In this document: positions 1 through 9,392 of the stretch, one piece after another | Numbering within the stretch: position 1 is the first letter of the stretch | Layout: each line of letters opens with the position of its first letter | Origin: Pseudomonadaceae bacterium | Lineage (GTDB): Bacteria; Pseudomonadota; Gammaproteobacteria; Pseudomonadales; Azotimanducaceae | NCBI GenBank assembly: GCA_024743175.1 | Contig: JANSXA010000003.1 | Location: forward strand, 124,001-188,000 | Direction: 5' to 3' | DNA: 64,000 nucleotides | The notes under the pieces: generated by a model | Database searches by the model: none | What the model was told of the DNA's origin: nothing | What the model saw: only the letters and a program-made list of their open reading frames with translations | Translations under genes and position numbers: made by a program

Positions 1-45
1 ACAACATATGAGCCTGCCGGTTTCTGATTTTGAATGGGTTGTGGT

Positions 46-1101
46 TTATGTGCGTCCGATCGCTTGTTCGGATAATGTCAGCGCTCGATCGATGCGGTTG
101 CGCATTTCTTCGAGGTCTATGCCTTCCGTACTTTTCTTGCCTTCGCAATAGCGTGCATAAACACCGTGCACAATTGCTGCAGTTTTCCAGCGATTGAAGG
201 CAGTGTAGTAATTCAATCGAGATAAATCTCGACCGGTTTTTTCAGCATAACGGTCTGCCAGCTCAGTTCGCGTCGGAAAGCCGGGCGGCGCCGTCGCGGC
301 TTCCGGTGGAATCGGCTCTGCATCTGTCGGATCCGGCCAGGCATTTAATGCATAGGCAAGATCAGCCAACGGATCTCCTAAGGTGGAAATCTCCCAGTCT
401 ACAACTGCCGCAATGGTGTGATCCGGGCCAATCAGAACGTTGTGCAGACCATAGTCTCCATGTACCACGCGTGCAGGCCCCTGGTCGGGCATATGGTCCA
501 AGAAGTACTGCTGCAACTCATGCGCACGTGGGTCGTCGTAATCTGCCGGCTCAACGGATGAGGTCCATGACCGATACCAGGTCTTGAGCTGGCGCCCGAC
601 GTAATTCTCTTTTTTACCCAGCTCGCTCAGCCCGACTTCGTCTGGGTCTACTGCGTGCAGTTGTGCCAGGACATCGATAAACGACAAAGCCATTTTACGG
701 CGCTGTGATTCAGGCACCCACTGACGTGTATCGTCGGAGGTGTAAAGGGGGTGTCCATTAACGTGGCCCATGACATAGAACCAGGCTCCCGTCACTTCCG
801 GATCTTCACAGAAACCGTAGGCGGCGGGCACCGGCACGTCGGTTTTCCCCAGCGCAGAGATCAGTGCCCATTCCCTCGACATGTCATGGGCTTTAGGCAA
901 CAGCTGCCCCTGGGGCGGGCGCCGGATAACGGCAAGTGCACCGCGGCTGTCTTCCAGTTGATAGGTTAAGTTGGAATGCCCGCCTTCAAGGCGGGTCCAT
1001 TTGAACGGAGGTTGAAGGTCAGCCACGTGCTGGCGAATCCAGTCTTCCACCGCGCCAACGTTATAACCCTCCGGGTGAGTTTCTGCTTGAGTCTCTGTCA
1101 T
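46..1101 (-). CDS. APH-family phosphotransferase (ACAD10-type kinase)
   Basis: A 351-residue kinase-like protein of the aminoglycoside phosphotransferase/choline kinase fold. The catalytic loop HGDYGLHN lies at residues 214-221 and the metal-binding VDWE at 234-237, followed by STLGDPLADLAY, which is typical of the subgroup associated with acyl-CoA dehydrogenases. It ends an operon-like pair with the acyl-CoA dehydrogenase directly upstream on the same strand (9-base gap). In that family the kinase is thought to phosphorylate hydroxyacyl-CoA substrates so the dehydrogenase partner can process them, as in mammalian ACAD10/11. The pairing suggests the same here, but the substrate is unknown. 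It is unlikely to be an antibiotic-resistance enzyme. Confidence 0.85.
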   Translation of the reverse strand: MTETQAETHPEGYNVGAVEDWIRQHVADLQPPFKWTRLEGGHSNLTYQLEDSRGALAVIRRPPQGQLLPKAHDMSREWALISALGKTDVPVPAAYGFCEDPEVTGAWFYVMGHVNGHPLYTSDDTRQWVPESQRRKMALSFIDVLAQLHAVDPDEVGLSELGKKENYVGRQLKTWYRSWTSSVEPADYDDPRAHELQQYFLDHMPDQGPARVVHGDYGLHNVLIGPDHTIAAVVDWEISTLGDPLADLAYALNAWPDPTDAEPIPPEAATAPPGFPTRTELADRYAEKTGRDLSRLNYYTAFNRWKTAAIVHGVYARYCEGKKSTEGIDLEEMRNRIDRALTLSEQAIGRT

Positions 1102-1110
1102 GATGTGGCG

Positions 1111-2358
1111 CTACCAGAGATCATATTTTTGCAGTTCCGCACGCCCAACCACCATGTGGTGTACTTCATCAGGGCCATCAGCAAAGCGCAGGTGCCGCAT
1201 ATCTGTATACAGGCCGGCCAGCGGGGTCCATTGGGACACACCGGCAGCGCCGTGAATCTGAATCGCCTGGTCAATAATCTCACAGACTTTTTCCGGCACC
1301 ATGGCTTTCACAGCGCTGACATAAACACGGGCTTCTTTATTACCCAATACGTCCATCGCTTTAGCGGCCTGCAGTACAGATAAACGCATGGCGTTTATCT
1401 CGATCCGCGCACGGGAGATCATCTCAATGTTTTTGCCCAGCTTGGCGATAGGTTTTCCGAATGCAGTCCGGCTGCCGGCACGTTTAACCAGCAGTTCCAG
1501 CGCCAGTTCCGCTTTACCGATGGAACGCATGCAGTGGTGAATACGGCCAGGCCCGAGACGCAGCTGAGAGATCTCAAAACCACGTCCTTCACCCAGCAGG
1601 ATGTTTTCTTTCGGTACCCGCACGTTGTTGAACTTCAGGTGCATGTGACCCCGGGGTGCATGGTCTTCACCAAAAACTTCCATGCCACCGAGAATTTCAA
1701 CTCCGGGTGTATCGATGGGCACCAGAATCTGTGATTGCTGGCGGCTGGGCGCTGCATCCGGGCTGGTTTTAACCATGGTGATCATGATCTTGCAACGTGG
1801 GTCGCCAGCGCCGGAGATGTAGTATTTCTCGCCGTTGATCACCCACTCATCACCCTCAAGCACTGCACTGGTACTGATATTTTTTGCATCAGAAGAGGGC
1901 AGCGCAGGCTCGGTCATCGCGTAAGCAGAGCGGATCTCACCGTCAAGCAGCGGTTGCAGCCACTGTTTCTTCTGTGCTTCGGTGCCTACCCGTTCCAGTA
2001 CTTCCATATTGCCGGTATCTGGCGCGCTGCAGTTCAGCGTTTCAGAAGCCAGTGGATATTTGCCCAGCTCAGCCGCTATGTAGGCGTAGTCCAGATTGTT
2101 CAATCCTTCGCCCGTGTCCGCATCAGGCAGGAAAAAATTCCACAAGCCCGATTCCTTGGCTTTGGCTTTGGCGCCGTCCAGCAGTTCCAGCTGACGCGGG
2201 TGCCAGCTCCAGCGATCTTCCTTACCTTCGTTTAAAGCCTGGAATTCATCAATGATGGGTTCCACGTTGTCAGCGATGTGTTTCTTCACTGCAGCCATCA
2301 GCGGCTGTGCCTGCTCTGACATGGATAATTCAAACAGGTCTGCTTCTAAATCTGACAT
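1111..2358 (-). CDS. acyl-CoA dehydrogenase
   Basis: A 415-residue flavin-dependent acyl-CoA dehydrogenase that would oxidise an acyl-CoA to the enoyl-CoA. Recognisable parts are the middle-domain segment YAMTEPALPSSDAKNI, the FAD-contact region around GSRTAFGKPI and the C-terminal DMRHLRFADGPDEVH. The ATG at 2358 is chosen because it has a strong ribosome-binding site (GGGAGAAGAGGGGAAG) just upstream; an upstream ATG at 2415 would add 19 unrelated residues. The APH-like kinase follows 9 bases downstream, so the two probably act together on hydroxy- or branched acyl-CoAs. The substrate chain length cannot be read from the sequence. Confidence 0.88.
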   Translation of the reverse strand: MSDLEADLFELSMSEQAQPLMAAVKKHIADNVEPIIDEFQALNEGKEDRWSWHPRQLELLDGAKAKAKESGLWNFFLPDADTGEGLNNLDYAYIAAELGKYPLASETLNCSAPDTGNMEVLERVGTEAQKKQWLQPLLDGEIRSAYAMTEPALPSSDAKNISTSAVLEGDEWVINGEKYYISGAGDPRCKIMITMVKTSPDAAPSRQQSQILVPIDTPGVEILGGMEVFGEDHAPRGHMHLKFNNVRVPKENILLGEGRGFEISQLRLGPGRIHHCMRSIGKAELALELLVKRAGSRTAFGKPIAKLGKNIEMISRARIEINAMRLSVLQAAKAMDVLGNKEARVYVSAVKAMVPEKVCEIIDQAIQIHGAAGVSQWTPLAGLYTDMRHLRFADGPDEVHHMVVGRAELQKYDLW

Positions 2359-2443
2359 CTTCCCCTCTTCTCCCTTATGGGTTGGTATATTGCTCTGATA
2401 CTCGATCATAACCATTTTTATACGCGTCTGGGGAGACTCTACC

Positions 2444-3307
2444 GTTCGTATTGCGACCTATAATCTGCAGAATCTGTTTCTTGCCGGAGAAGGCGCCCTG
2501 GACGTAAGCCTGCCGGTCAAAGGTCCTCTGACCCCAGCCAGACGTGTACGGCCGATGGCAAGAATGATTACCCAGGTGGCGGCGGATGTGATGCTGGTGC
2601 AGGAGGTGGGCTCACAGCGCTCTTTAGAGGTATTAAATGATTTGCTTCAGCAACCCTACCCTCACTGTGAAGTTGTGCCGGGTAACAGCCATCGTTCTAT
2701 TCACCTGGGTGTTTTGTCGCGGTATCCGGTGACGCTGAAATCTCACCGTCACGTACGATTGTCTGATGACACCGGCACCCCTCTGCACTTCTACCCGAGC
2801 GCTGACCATGCAGCCGCAGACGATGCCCAGCCGACTGGCTTTTTTCGCGATCTGCTGCAGATTGAATTACAGCCGAAAATGCTGCCACAAGTGACACTGT
2901 TTGGGGTGCATCTCAAGTCAAAGACCAATCCACCCTGGCAGCTGCACGGCGCCAATGTTTATCGAGCCGCGGAAGTACGCGCGTTACGTCAGGTGGTTGA
3001 ACAGTACCGTGCGCAACAGCCCGCCGTTGGTGTTGGGGTGCTAGGTGATATGAACGATCTGTTCCACAGCGATGTGCTTGCGCCTCTGCGTGAGTTTCCG
3101 TTACAGGACGTTATCGGCGCGCAGTTGCGCCAGGTGGGTCGTAATCCTTCAACTTACTGGCCGAAGCGACGCATGCGAATTGACCACATTCTTCTTGATG
3201 ACAATCTGGCTACTCAGCTGGTGCCAGACTCGGCGGTTATCCACGCCAACAATATGGCCCGCACGGCGTCCGATCATTACCCTGTTTCAGTGGGCATTTT
3301 CCCTTAA
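2444..3307 (+). CDS. endonuclease/exonuclease/phosphatase family protein, non-canonical start
   Basis: A protein of about 287 residues with the EEP fold. The N-terminal strand RIATYNLQNLF carries the conserved Asn, LVQEVGSQ carries the metal-binding Glu (about residue 54), GDMNDLFHSD lies in the middle, and ASDHYPVSV near the end has the catalytic Asp-His pair. The first ATG in frame is at 2555, but that would delete the RIATYNLQNLF strand. The frame is open upstream from 2399 and holds no ATG, GTG or TTG before 2555. A GGGGAG ribosome-binding site at 2430-2435 sits 8 bases before GTT at 2444, where VRIATYN begins, so I place the start there. Substrate (DNA, RNA, phospholipid or other phosphoester) is unknown. 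Confidence 0.78.
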   Translation, partial: VRIATYNLQNLFLAGEGALDVSLPVKGPLTPARRVRPMARMITQVAADVMLVQEVGSQRSLEVLNDLLQQPYPHCEVVPGNSHRSIHLGVLSRYPVTLKSHRHVRLSDDTGTPLHFYPSADHAAADDAQPTGFFRDLLQIELQPKMLPQVTLFGVHLKSKTNPPWQLHGANVYRAAEVRALRQVVEQYRAQQPAVGVGVLGDMNDLFHSDVLAPLREFPLQDVIGAQLRQVGRNPSTYWPKRRMRIDHILLDDNLATQLVPDSAVIHANNMARTASDHYPVSVGIFP

Positions 3308-3448
3308 AAGGTTGCGCTCGTGTGGCGAAGGGAGAGCATCTGAGCCAAGCTATATAACCTATGCTTGTTTGCGTATGGCTATTTATTATTATCATTAGTT
3401 ATTAAAACCCTTATAAATAGACGCATAAAAGAAGTAAGGCAAAGGGTC

Positions 3449-4252
3449 ATGGCAGACCGAAACAGCGATGTTAAAGACTTAACAAACGCTGCAGAACAGG
3501 ACACAACATCATCGCTCCAGGACTATGGCAACGCCGCTCAGGTAGCCTGGGGACGGTTTACCCGGGCGGAGCAGATTGACCTGTGGAATAAGCGCTTTAT
3601 CGACCTCAGTGCAACCGAACGGGTGGCCTGGGCGTTGCAGACCCTTCCTGGTGCCCCGGTAATGACGTCATCTTTCGGTGCACAAGCGGCAGTGAGTCTG
3701 CACATGCTGACGCAAATGAAAGCTGACATCCCGGTCATTCTGATCGACACCGGCTACCTGTTTCCCGAAACTTATGCGTTTGTTGATGAACTCACTGAGC
3801 GTCTGAACCTGAATCTGCAGATTTTTAAAGCGCACCGCAGCCCTGCCTGGCAGGAAGCTGCTGAAGGACAACGCTGGCTGCAGGGTGTTGAGGGTGTCGA
3901 AGCCTACAATCAGGAAAATAAAGTTGAACCCATGCAGCGTGCGCTGGCAGAACTCAACGTGGGCACCTGGTTTACTGGTGTACGACGCAGTCAGGCTCAA
4001 AGCCGTGAGCTGACCCCGTTTATTGCCAACGACCATGGCTATTACAAGGTCGCACCGTTAGCGGACTGGTCAGATAAAGATGTCTTCAACTATCTGCAGG
4101 ACCATGACCTGCCTTATCACCCGCTCTGGGAGAAAGGTTATGTGTCGATCGGTGACGTGCATACCACGCGAGCCTTACATGAGGTAGACAGCGAAGAAGA
4201 AACCCGCTTCTTTGGTCTGAAGCGGGAGTGCGGTCTGCACGAGGTGCTCTAA
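3449..4252 (+). CDS. cysH: phosphoadenylyl-sulfate (PAPS) reductase
   Basis: A 267-residue cytoplasmic enzyme of assimilatory sulfate reduction, reducing PAPS to sulfite with thioredoxin. The C-terminal ECGLHEVL holds the catalytic Cys261, and [10 protein letters not shown] and [13 protein letters not shown] match the E. coli-type enzyme. The Cys-Cys pair that binds the [4Fe-4S] cluster in APS reductases is absent, which points to PAPS rather than APS as substrate. The ATG at 3449 is preferred over 3365 because MADRNSD fits the usual N-terminus and an AAGGGT motif precedes it. Its TAA shares two bases with the stop of the convergent dehydrogenase gene. No other cys gene is in the window. Confidence 0.93.
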   Translation: MADRNSDVKDLTNAAEQDTTSSLQDYGNAAQVAWGRFTRAEQIDLWNKRFIDLSATERVAWALQTLPGAPVMTSSFGAQAAVSLHMLTQMKADIPVILIDTGYLFPETYAFVDELTERLNLNLQIFKAHRSPAWQEAAEGQRWLQGVEGVEAYNQENKVEPMQRALAELNVGTWFTGVRRSQAQSRELTPFIANDHGYYKVAPLADWSDKDVFNYLQDHDLPYHPLWEKGYVSIGDVHTTRALHEVDSEEETRFFGLKRECGLHEVL

Positions 4253-6201
4253 GGTCCAGCCTCAGCGGGTGATTGGTTTCCGGGTGCCTCTTTATCGGGT
4301 GCCTCTTTGCCAGGTGCAAAAGCCAGCAGCACATTGCCCGGCGCCTGGCCAAACATGCCATAACCCGAACTGACAAACAGCATCCCGTTAGCCGCGACGA
4401 TAGAGGCGTTATCAATAGCGCCGCCATGGCCTGTCACTCCGTTGACACTCTCAAACTCCCGCACCGTATCGTAGTCCCACAGTATTTTTCCGCTGTCAGC
4501 TGCAAAAATGCGTACAAATCCATCCAGGCTGCCCTGAACAACAGCACCGTCCACGGCCAGGGTGGCGCCTGAGAAACCGTACAGAAATTCGCAGTACGGC
4601 ATTTTGTCCTGGCGACTGTCACATTCAGGATAGGTACGATGACTCCACACAGATTCACCGCTGTCCACATCAATGGCGTATAAGCCTGGCTGCGGCTCAA
4701 ACCCCGGTCGCGGGCGGCCGGGGTCGCTGAGGCCGGCAAACACGCGTTTACCATCGTAAGCCATGCCCCAGTGGACGCCGCCGTTGGCGGTGCCGCGTCC
4801 CTTGTTCCAATGCCATAACACCGCACCCTGGTTATCCGGATCCAGAGCCCAGACGTCGCTGGATTTCTGTCCCGCAAGCAGTACGTCTTTGCCGTCACTC
4901 ATCTGCGCAATAATCACTGATGCACCAAAATCCACATCCCGCTCGACGCTGGTTTCAGGCGGACAGTTGGCAGAGCGGTTTTCACGCCGACAACCCGCCA
5001 GAAAGATGTCGTTGGCTGTAGCCTGGAATGCCCAGCGAATCTCACCACTTTTCAGGTCCAGCGCAAGAATGGCATCGGTGTGCGCATGGGCCGGTTCCGA
5101 TGTAGCCTCGCCGGTACCGACATAAAGCAGGCCCCGTTTCAGATCAATGGCCGGTGACGTCCAGATGGGTGCGCCGGAAGGCCCCCAGATCATCTGACCG
5201 TCACCCCGATCGCGGATCGGTTTTGCGTCAGGCATCGCATGCGTCAGCCAAAGGGTTTCGCCGGTGGCGGCATCCAGAGCCGCGACAGCGCCATGCGAGC
5301 GACAGCACACGTGTGTGGACTGGGCGCCTACCATGATTTCAAATTGTGAAATTGACGCATATATCACGCCGTCTACCAACTGTGGGGTGCCGGTGATAAT
5401 GGTTTCCGGGAACAGTTTCAGATCTTTACGCCATAGCCCGATACCTGTGCTGGCATCAACCAGGTGTATGCGACCGGCGGAGTCGCCAAACACGAGGGCG
5501 GGTGTCTGTGAGTTTGTTGTGCCGCCAGCAGGGTTGTTAACACGGCCAAAGGTCAGGCTGGTGCGTAAAGGCATATCCGATTCATAAACCCAACGGACAC
5601 ACGGCTGGTCGCTGATATCAATAGCGTAGAGTTGCTGGCTGTCGACTGGTGTGATGAACAATGTGTTCTCAACGATAGCGGGTTGTGACCTCATCATCGT
5701 GATATTCGGGAAAGCCAGAGACCATTTCAGTTCCAGGTTAGTCAGGTCGGCGGTGGTTAAACCCGCCTGCTCAGCGCTTAAATAGCGGTGGTTCTTCATT
5801 CCCAGGCCAAAGCCACTGACGGTGGCTGGCTCTTTCAATACAAGCGGTTTTTCAGCTGAGGCGCACATCTGCTGCGCTACCCACAGGTTGTCGTCCCGGG
5901 TTTGGCCGGTAAAAAAATCAATCAGGTCCGAACGCTCGTCGCTTGTGAGCATTTTGGCTTGTTCTTTCATGCGTCCGTCGTTGATTGCGTGAGCAATCAG
6001 TGCCGGAATCATGCGCTGCAGGGTCGCAAAGGAGCGCGATCGGCTTTCTTCAGGATTGTCATGACAGGCTGCACAATATTTGTCGTAGACAACTTTACCC
6101 GGGTGCACTGCCGGGATTGCGGCTGCAGCAGCAGGTTGTAAGGGTGCTGAAGCAACAACCAGGCCAGCAAGCACGAAAAATGTCCAACAGATTTTTTGCA
6201 T
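4249..6201 (-). CDS. cytochrome c-PQQ beta-propeller dehydrogenase (PVA dehydrogenase-like)
   Basis: A 650-residue periplasmic protein. It has a signal peptide (residues 1 to about 27), then one heme c site (CAACHD: Cys43, Cys46, His47), then a PQQ-type eight-bladed propeller with repeats such as [35 protein letters not shown] and [13 protein letters not shown]. An N-terminal cytochrome c followed by the propeller is the arrangement of polyvinyl-alcohol dehydrogenase-like quinohemoproteins; the [23 protein letters not shown] stretch belongs to the cytochrome domain. It probably oxidises an alcohol and passes electrons to the respiratory chain. The natural substrate is unknown, and no PQQ synthesis genes are in the window. 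It converges on cysH with overlapping stop codons. Confidence 0.85.
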   Translation of the reverse strand: MQKICWTFFVLAGLVVASAPLQPAAAAAIPAVHPGKVVYDKYCAACHDNPEESRSRSFATLQRMIPALIAHAINDGRMKEQAKMLTSDERSDLIDFFTGQTRDDNLWVAQQMCASAEKPLVLKEPATVSGFGLGMKNHRYLSAEQAGLTTADLTNLELKWSLAFPNITMMRSQPAIVENTLFITPVDSQQLYAIDISDQPCVRWVYESDMPLRTSLTFGRVNNPAGGTTNSQTPALVFGDSAGRIHLVDASTGIGLWRKDLKLFPETIITGTPQLVDGVIYASISQFEIMVGAQSTHVCCRSHGAVAALDAATGETLWLTHAMPDAKPIRDRGDGQMIWGPSGAPIWTSPAIDLKRGLLYVGTGEATSEPAHAHTDAILALDLKSGEIRWAFQATANDIFLAGCRRENRSANCPPETSVERDVDFGASVIIAQMSDGKDVLLAGQKSSDVWALDPDNQGAVLWHWNKGRGTANGGVHWGMAYDGKRVFAGLSDPGRPRPGFEPQPGLYAIDVDSGESVWSHRTYPECDSRQDKMPYCEFLYGFSGATLAVDGAVVQGSLDGFVRIFAADSGKILWDYDTVREFESVNGVTGHGGAIDNASIVAANGMLFVSSGYGMFGQAPGNVLLAFAPGKEAPDKEAPGNQSPAEAGP

Positions 6202-6369
6202 TGATCTCCCCCTCTGTGCGTCTCCTTTATACCCGTTGGCGTGAATGTTGGGTAGAGTGCAGCAGCCGGGCTGGGAATCAAAAAGGGGTTGGACCGTGGA
6301 ATTTCGGAAAAGCGCGCGGATCTGCGGATCTCCGGCCGTTGATATATTTGTTACACGGAGACTGGAACC

Positions 6370-7803
6370 ATAGATCGAAGTTGGACAGCCCTGGCGTTAG
6401 TTGTCGCCTGTTTTGCGCTCTGGGTAACCGCAGACCTGGTGCAACTGTCGATGGCATTGGACGGTGTTATCTATAGTGCTATTGCCCAGTTTTTCGCCCA
6501 GGGGCAGGGAAGCTTGTGGGTTCTGCCGCATTTCGAGGCTGGGGTAGGCGGTTTTTACGATCACCCGCCGCTGGGTCTGTGGCTGCTTTCTTTCTGGGCG
6601 CAATGCTTCGGCAGCAGCTTCTGGGTTGAGCGCAGTTTCCTGCTGTGCCTGATTATTGTGTTCTGTGCAGGCCTAAGTGTGCTCTGGTGTTCGCGCACGT
6701 CGGCGCAGCCGGGTTCTGAAGAAAATACGCGCCCTGTGTCTGACTCCGGGCGTTATCACCTCTGGTGGGTGATGTTGCTGTTGTTGTGCATGCCGGTGGT
6801 GAGGTTCACCCTGGTCAATAACCCACTGGAAGTGCTGCTGGCGGTATTCACGTTGTGGTCTGTTGTGTTTGCCTGGTTTGGCATGTACAGACCCTGGTTT
6901 AATCTGCTTGCTGGATTGTTGATTGGTGCAGCTATTTTCACCAAAGGGCCCGTTGGCCTGTACCCATTGGTGGCGCCATTCCTGTTTGCCTGGTTTATTT
7001 TGGATGACGGCGTGAAAGCCGTGAGAAATTCGATGATTGCGGTAGTACCAATGCTGCTGCTGGCCGCCGGGATTGCACTCTTCGAGCCCGCACGTCAGGC
7101 AGCTCTGGCTTATCTGGATACTCAACTCATAGGCACGTTCAGCGGCTTGCGTGCACCGGAAAATGGTAGGCTTTATCTGCTGGGTCAGTTTGCCAGCAAT
7201 ATTGCGGTTGCCGGTGGTGTCCTGTTGTTGTTCAGTCGTGCACGTTTCGACATCCGTTTGCCCAGGGTAGCCAGCGCATACCTGCTGATCGGTTTATGTG
7301 CGTTCATTCCTTTGTTACTGAGTCCGCGACAATACAAACACTATCTTTTGTCCTGTTTGCCATACTTTGCGTTGTTCCTCAGCTTGATTGCGCGCCCGGC
7401 CTGGCCTGTAGTCAGGGTGCGTCTGCTGGTGGCGGTCCTTGTTATTGTTGCAGTGCTGATCGCTGTGCGGGCGGGGTGGAATTTTGGACGTCAGGGCAAG
7501 GATGCTGTTGAACTATCGGATGTGGCGGCGTTGACAGAAATCAAAGCAGAAAAGGCACAGGCGTCAGCGGTTGGGTTTTGTGATATTGCTCTGCGTCGTC
7601 GTGCTTATCTTGCGCGCTATGCGCAAGTTCAAGCTTACTATGTGCCATTAGCGGAGCTTGGCAGTTTGGGCTCGGGGGCTATCTATGTCTGTGCAGAAAA
7701 TCCAGGCAGCGGGTTTGTGCGGCTGCAAAGTTTAAATGAGGGGTTACAGATCTGGCAGCGCACGAGTGCTGGCGTTGCGCCAGCGGTTAATGCGCTGCCA
7801 TAA
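6370..7803 (+). CDS. GT39/ArnT-like membrane glycosyltransferase, ATA start
   Basis: A polytopic membrane protein of about 477 residues in the GT-C fold, using a lipid-linked sugar as donor. MALDGVIYSAIAQFF and FYDHPPLGLWLLSFW match the first periplasmic loop of ArnT/PMT-type enzymes, and many hydrophobic segments follow. The first standard start, GTG at 6439, lies just before that loop and would remove transmembrane helix 1. The open frame upstream encodes WTALALVVACFALWV, a good first helix, and has no ATG, GTG or TTG after the TGA at 6340-6342. A GGAGA motif at 6357-6361 is 8 bases before ATA at 6370, which I take as the start. The acceptor (lipid A or protein) is unknown. Confidence 0.75.
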   Translation: MDRSWTALALVVACFALWVTADLVQLSMALDGVIYSAIAQFFAQGQGSLWVLPHFEAGVGGFYDHPPLGLWLLSFWAQCFGSSFWVERSFLLCLIIVFCAGLSVLWCSRTSAQPGSEENTRPVSDSGRYHLWWVMLLLLCMPVVRFTLVNNPLEVLLAVFTLWSVVFAWFGMYRPWFNLLAGLLIGAAIFTKGPVGLYPLVAPFLFAWFILDDGVKAVRNSMIAVVPMLLLAAGIALFEPARQAALAYLDTQLIGTFSGLRAPENGRLYLLGQFASNIAVAGGVLLLFSRARFDIRLPRVASAYLLIGLCAFIPLLLSPRQYKHYLLSCLPYFALFLSLIARPAWPVVRVRLLVAVLVIVAVLIAVRAGWNFGRQGKDAVELSDVAALTEIKAEKAQASAVGFCDIALRRRAYLARYAQVQAYYVPLAELGSLGSGAIYVCAENPGSGFVRLQSLNEGLQIWQRTSAGVAPAVNALP

Positions 7804-7816
7804 GCAGGTCGTCAGG

Positions 7817-8395
7817 CTAGAAGCGAAAGCCGACATGGATACCATAAACCCAGGGGTCGATCTCAACTGTGCCGATGCTTGTGCTGTTCACTTTTGCATC
7901 TGCTTCAATATCGATATAGCGCACATCAGCGTTGAGGAACATGCTCTCGGTGAGGTCGATATCGACGCCAATCTGTGCCGCCCATCCCAACGAGTTGTCC
8001 AGTGACAGATCAGCACCATCCAGATCCTCTTCGAAGAAAATCGTGTAGTTCAAACCTGCACCGACGTAAGGGCGCACCGGCTGGTCGGGCATAAAGTGAT
8101 ATTGCACACTCAACGTTGGCGGCAGATGTTTGGTTTCGCCGATGTTGCCGCCACCCACTGCATCAATGTCATGCTTAAAAGGCAGTGCCGCAAGCAGTTC
8201 AACCGCCCACTGATCAGTCATGAAGTAGGTACCGTTAAAAGTCAGGGTACTTCCAGAGTCCACCTCTACCACCGGGTGATTGTCTGATTTTGGATCTACG
8301 ATGGAGGCGCCGACGCGAACCAGGAAGTCTCCGGCTTCAGCCCAGGCGCTGGTGCCATATGCCAGTAAAAGAGCGGTAAGCAGTAGTTTTTTCAT
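7817..8395 (-). CDS. ompW: OmpW family outer membrane protein
   Basis: A 192-residue outer membrane beta-barrel. It has a cleavable signal peptide (MKKLLLTALLLAYGTSAWA), then GDFLVRVGASIVDPKSD, and a C-terminal strand ending in Phe (GIHVGFRF), the usual signature recognised by the BAM complex. OmpW forms a small eight-stranded barrel with a hydrophobic channel thought to pass small hydrophobic molecules. A strong AAGGAG ribosome-binding site precedes the ATG. A perfect FNR box lies about 80 bases upstream, which agrees with the known FNR control of ompW in enterobacteria, so expression under oxygen limitation is likely. It is divergent from the FNR-type regulator. Confidence 0.9.
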   Translation of the reverse strand: MKKLLLTALLLAYGTSAWAEAGDFLVRVGASIVDPKSDNHPVVEVDSGSTLTFNGTYFMTDQWAVELLAALPFKHDIDAVGGGNIGETKHLPPTLSVQYHFMPDQPVRPYVGAGLNYTIFFEEDLDGADLSLDNSLGWAAQIGVDIDLTESMFLNADVRYIDIEADAKVNSTSIGTVEIDPWVYGIHVGFRF

Positions 8396-8440
8396 TATCC
8401 AAAGACTCCTTGGTTTTGCGTATGCATTAAAAGTGGTGCC

Positions 8441-8446
8441 AATCTA
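8441..8446 (-). promoter_or_regulatory. candidate -10 element of the ompW promoter
   Basis: Read on the minus strand this is TAGATT, four of six matches to TATAAT. It is placed so that transcription would start near 8433, about 41 bases from the centre of the FNR box, which is the spacing of a class II FNR-activated promoter. Confidence 0.45.
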
Positions 8447-8467
8447 GTACACGCGAAAAAAACGTGT

Positions 8468-8481
8468 TTGATCTGAATCAA
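8468..8481. promoter_or_regulatory. FNR/Anr box
   Basis: TTGATCTGAATCAA is a perfect match to the FNR consensus TTGAT-N4-ATCAA. It lies between the divergent ompW and FNR-type regulator genes. Relative to the candidate ompW promoter its centre is near -41.5, the class II activator position. It could also repress or autoregulate the regulator gene that starts at 8574. Confidence 0.85.
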
Positions 8482-8573
8482 ATCCGCTGCTGATCCTGCC
8501 CCGGGGATTGTCGCAACGGGGTAGGTAGTTTCCCTGGTATCGCAAGTTGACAAGCCACGACACAGTGCCAGGG

Positions 8574-9305
8574 ATGACAGCCACAATTCCGATCGCCCAA
8601 TCCAATATTCGGGAGCTCACGCCGTGTGAGCTTTGTCCGACCCATACAGCGTGTCTTGCCCAACGGGCAACTCCGTCACAGCAACACTGTCTGGTGGATA
8701 CACTGCAGATGGTTTCGCCGCTGCATGCCGGTGAATATCTCTATCGTGCAGGAACACAGGTACAAGGCCAGTACCATATCCGGTCAGGTATGGTGAAGAC
8801 TTTTGTAATCACCACAACCGGCGAGGAATGTGTCACTGGATTTTACATTGCCGGTGAGATGCTGAATTCCGGACGGTGCTCGGGCGTACATCGCGAATCG
8901 GCGGTTGCCTTGGAAACAGTATCTTTGTGTCGCCTGGATGCCCAGGCAATTGAGCGCCTTGGTAGCCAGGGCCTGTCTGTTGCAATGCTAGAAAATCAGG
9001 CTCAACAGGCCAGTTACGAAATGATGCACCAGGTCAATCTACGTCAGACCTCCGCGGAGAAGCGATTTGCTGGCTACTGCATGCAGTATGGTCTGCGCAG
9101 GGTACAGCTGGGTCTGGATGAGGCTGTTTTGCCGACACCCATGAGCCGCACAGATCTGGCAAGTTATCTGGGCATGAAGCTTGAAAGCCTGTCCAGGGTC
9201 ATATCGCGTCTGCAATCGCGAGGCTTGATTGCCGCGCGCAGGGATCAGATTACTGTGTTGCAGGCAGCAGAGCTTGCGGAACTGGCCAACCACCTGCGTT
9301 ATTGA
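8574..9305 (+). CDS. fnr: FNR-type [4Fe-4S] oxygen-sensing transcriptional regulator
   Basis: A 243-residue Crp/Fnr family regulator. From the ATG at 8574 the N-terminal cysteines are Cys18, Cys21 and Cys27 (C-x2-C-x5-C, the E. coli FNR spacing), with the fourth ligand at Cys119 in ALETVSLCR, equivalent to E. coli Cys122. A cyclic-nucleotide-like beta-roll follows, then a dimer helix and a winged helix-turn-helix. Its recognition helix LESLSRVISRLQ keeps the Glu-x-x-Ser-Arg that reads TTGAT-N4-ATCAA. That box lies 90 bases upstream. A TTG at 8547 could extend the protein by nine residues. It should sense oxygen and switch on genes for low-oxygen growth, ompW among them. Confidence 0.92.
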   Translation: MTATIPIAQSNIRELTPCELCPTHTACLAQRATPSQQHCLVDTLQMVSPLHAGEYLYRAGTQVQGQYHIRSGMVKTFVITTTGEECVTGFYIAGEMLNSGRCSGVHRESAVALETVSLCRLDAQAIERLGSQGLSVAMLENQAQQASYEMMHQVNLRQTSAEKRFAGYCMQYGLRRVQLGLDEAVLPTPMSRTDLASYLGMKLESLSRVISRLQSRGLIAARRDQITVLQAAELAELANHLRY

Positions 9306-9392
9306 ATTGAACACGCAGGGCTGCTTCTCAGCAGGCTTGGCAACCCCTGCGCTAAGCGATATGGTCAATGCTCTTGTTCACTGAGTGTTGTT

